Source: Candidatus Krumholzibacteriia bacterium (lineage in GTDB: Bacteria > Krumholzibacteriota > Krumholzibacteriia > LZORAL124-64-63). Taken from it: a stretch of DNA of 6,777 bases. Position numbers and translations under genes: made by a program. The stretch lies in NCBI GenBank assembly GCA_030590265.1, contig JAUUYW010000181.1, positions 1-6,777 on the forward strand. Direction: 5' to 3'. Positions 5,110-6,777 of the stretch are shown here, one piece after another; positions within the stretch are counted from its first letter, which is position 1; each line of letters starts with the position of its first letter. Under the pieces are notes generated by a model. That model had not been told where the DNA came from. It worked only from the letters and a program-made list of their open reading frames with translations, and did no database searches.

Positions 5110-6777
5110 GGTTCGCCGCAAAGCGGAAAATACTCCACGGTCTTGCGTAATTCTGCGCGGAAAGTAGCAATAGGGCGGGCCTGCAACAACCACAGGCGAT
5201 CACCCTCGATGGCAAATTCTATGTCCAACGGATAGCCGTAACAATCTTCCAGGGCGCAGGCCCTGGCAACGATTTCACACAGTTCAAAATACTCCAGCGC
5301 CGGGCGCAGGCGTTGGTGGTAGAGAGTCTCCTCAAGACGGGTGCCCCAGCCGCGGCGATGGTCGAAAACCATCTGTTCAGGTTTGTCGTTGGTCAGGTAG
5401 TTCAGATGGGTAGGATCTTCGCCGGCGGCAAAATCCTTGACCACGGTGACAAGATCCGCATTGACCAGTCCGGAAACAATACCTTCTCCCAAACCGAGGC
5501 TCACGTTAATCAACAACTCGCCAAGATCACCCCGGGCCACATTCACCGTCTGCAAAACCCCTGACACCCGCGAGCGGATCATGCGTTGCACCACAACACC
5601 TCCGGAAGGCCATTGCAGAGTAGTGCCTGCAGCTTCGCGTGAATACAGAGCCCGCTCGGTCCACAACCCGCTCCAAGTCAACAGAAGGTGTTCCAACAGC
5701 GAATCCACCCCCTGGACAAAGAGATAGCTCTCGAATTCACCAGCGCGCATGACCGTTTCAGTGTCTTCATCGCAAGAGGACGAGCGCAGGGCCACAAAGG
5801 CATCATCAGGCACCAGCTGAGTATAGGCGTCAGACACGGCTCGACTCAGGTCATCCGGAAGTGCCGTTTCGATCCACAAATTTCTTATGGCAGCAGACTT
5901 GCCCTTGTTATCCATGTCCTCACTGCGCAAAACAAACTCAATAGCATCAGCCAAAGTGTGTGCTCCGGCACTTAAGTATTCGGCGGTCCCTACCGGTTGT
6001 TTCAAAATGCGACCGAAGGCAAAGTTGGAAACCACAAACCAGGGAGGAACAGTTTCAGCTCCAGCCAGACGATCAATTTCCGCCAGGTTGGCCGCTTTCC
6101 AACCAATGAGCGGGTGGGATTCCAATCCACACTGAGTTGCTTTCAAAACCAATTCAGCCATGCCCGTTTTCAGGGATGCGGTGTCAACCTCTGCCAGATA
6201 TTCCTGGCAATCCAGGAGCAGTTCCGGCCTGGACACGGTGGTTCCCAGAACCGTGCCAATGCGTCCAATGCGTCGTTGAAGATGACGAATCCGTGGGCCC
6301 TTGAGGGATAGCTCTTTCTCCAGTTGCTCTAACAGCTCATCGCGTATGGTATCCAGACGACTGCGGGACTTGTTGTTGACCGCCATCGGGTCGGGGCAAT
6401 CCGGCAAATCTTTCTCCAAGCCGAATTCTCGGAGCAGAACAACCGTATCGAGCAGGGCCACTCGCCAATGCATTGCTCGCAAACGCAATCCCAATACTGC
6501 ATAAAGGAATTTTGCCGAGGGGATTTGTTCCATAGCCGACCGTTCGGCCGTGGCGCAGCAATCGGCCAAGTGCGTGCTGATTTCATGGAGTTTTGCGCGA
6601 GCCGAATCGGCCACTCGGGGATTGGTTAAGATTCGCGACAGAAGGCGTGTTTTATCCGTGTTGGCGGCTTTGGCCATGGTTGCGCCCACCACAATCTCCT
6701 GCACCGCAAATGCCGTCAAAACCGGGTCGCTGAGTCGATCCATGATTTTTTGAATCTGATGGCGGGCGCGCAGTTGC
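5094..6777 (-). CDS. PEP/pyruvate-binding domain protein (PEP synthase / PPDK N-terminal-like), 5' end outside the window
   Basis: The frame is open from the right window edge. The first ATG inside (6743) has no ribosome binding site and eleven further codons read upstream of it, so the gene probably begins outside. Numbering from that ATG (549 residues), residues 1-205 are mostly helical, charged and unrecognised, with a possible amphipathic helix near 128-160. Residues about 205-525 are the nucleotide-binding domain of PEP synthase and pyruvate phosphate dikinase: IGWKAANLAEI (Lys216), VPPWFVVS, VALRSSSCDEDTE (Arg320), VVVQRMIRS, SLGLGEGIVSGLVNADLV, and PLDIEF with LLQARPI (Glu509, Gln521, Arg523). 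These ATP-contacting motifs look intact, except that the usual GGK glycine is Trp215. Family members pass a phosphate from ATP through a swivelling phosphohistidine domain to pyruvate or another acceptor. Here the protein stops 24 residues after LLQARPI, with no phosphohistidine (TSHAA-type) or PEP-binding domain. ATP binding is likely; the full reaction is unknown. Rifampin phosphotransferase-like or glucan-water-dikinase-like roles cannot be excluded. It is coupled to the malic enzyme-like gene. Confidence 0.85.
   Translation of the reverse strand, partial: QLRARHQIQKIMDRLSDPVLTAFAVQEIVVGATMAKAANTDKTRLLSRILTNPRVADSARAKLHEISTHLADCCATAERSAMEQIPSAKFLYAVLGLRLRAMHWRVALLDTVVLLREFGLEKDLPDCPDPMAVNNKSRSRLDTIRDELLEQLEKELSLKGPRIRHLQRRIGRIGTVLGTTVSRPELLLDCQEYLAEVDTASLKTGMAELVLKATQCGLESHPLIGWKAANLAEIDRLAGAETVPPWFVVSNFAFGRILKQPVGTAEYLSAGAHTLADAIEFVLRSEDMDNKGKSAAIRNLWIETALPDDLSRAVSDAYTQLVPDDAFVALRSSSCDEDTETVMRAGEFESYLFVQGVDSLLEHLLLTWSGLWTERALYSREAAGTTLQWPSGGVVVQRMIRSRVSGVLQTVNVARGDLGELLINVSLGLGEGIVSGLVNADLVTVVKDFAAGEDPTHLNYLTNDKPEQMVFDHRRGWGTRLEETLYHQRLRPALEYFELCEIVARACALEDCYGYPLDIEFAIEGDRLWLLQARPIATFRAELRKTVEYFPLCGEPGVLK

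Noticed and set aside
5098..5193. Upstream in-frame extension of the malic enzyme-like protein to an ATG at 5193
   Set aside because: The 32 extra residues overlap the end of the preceding gene, show no family similarity, and the GTG at 5097 has a good ribosome binding site and a stop/start overlap.
2863..6777. Whether the two minus-strand genes are one gene split by a frameshift
   Set aside because: The junction has a Shine-Dalgarno, a seven-base spacer and GTGA overlap, and both proteins end or start at natural domain boundaries, so two coupled genes is the simpler reading.
1..6777. CRISPR arrays, tRNA or rRNA genes, insertion sequences, transposase genes, attachment sites
   Set aside because: No regularly spaced repeats with spacers, no cloverleaf-like sequence, no terminal inverted repeats and no mobile-element proteins were seen.

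Overview
The window (moderate GC, densely coded) most resembles an uncultured Gram-negative of the FCB superphylum or a related candidate phylum such as Krumholzibacteriota, Eisenbacteria, Latescibacteria or KSB1. This is inferred from the secreted protease, whose C-terminal tail begins with the NFPNPFNPQTTIQF signature of FlgD-like / type IX secretion (type A) sorting domains, and from the start of an ECF sigma factor of a kind common in Planctomycetes, Acidobacteria and candidate phyla. No rRNA or other phylogenetic marker is present, so the phylum is a guess.

Layout. The left edge (1-125, minus) holds the first 41 codons of a sigma factor whose sequence reads like the start of sigma-70 region 2. 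A 253-base divergent intergenic region (126-378) contains three copies of AATTTCGC, an A-rich tract and a strong ribosome binding site. It leads into an exported subtilisin-family (S8) peptidase on the plus strand (379-2775). The peptidase has a signal peptide, an I9-like propeptide, a complete catalytic set, two unusual insertions and a C-terminal sorting domain. A GC-rich hairpin (2795-2827) lies in the 87-base gap before the convergent minus-strand genes.

The right 60% is a minus-strand, translationally coupled pair. Upstream (5094-6777, open at the window edge) is a PEP/pyruvate-binding ATP-grasp protein related to the N-terminal part of PEP synthase and pyruvate phosphate dikinase, with no phosphohistidine domain after it. 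Its stop codon overlaps the GTG start of a 744-residue MaeB-like malic enzyme-phosphotransacetylase fusion (2863-5097).

The most striking point is that the fusion keeps the malic enzyme fold, the catalytic Tyr and Lys and the dinucleotide loop. It has nevertheless lost two of the three metal ligands and both substrate-contacting Asn positions, and its phosphotransacetylase half also lacks conserved residues. In the textbook route malic enzyme makes pyruvate and PEP synthase converts it to PEP, so the coupling makes metabolic sense. Yet both proteins look altered or incomplete, which suggests a changed reaction or a regulatory role at the pyruvate/PEP/acetyl-CoA node. The left half reads separately as a possible sigma factor-controlled cell-surface protease locus.
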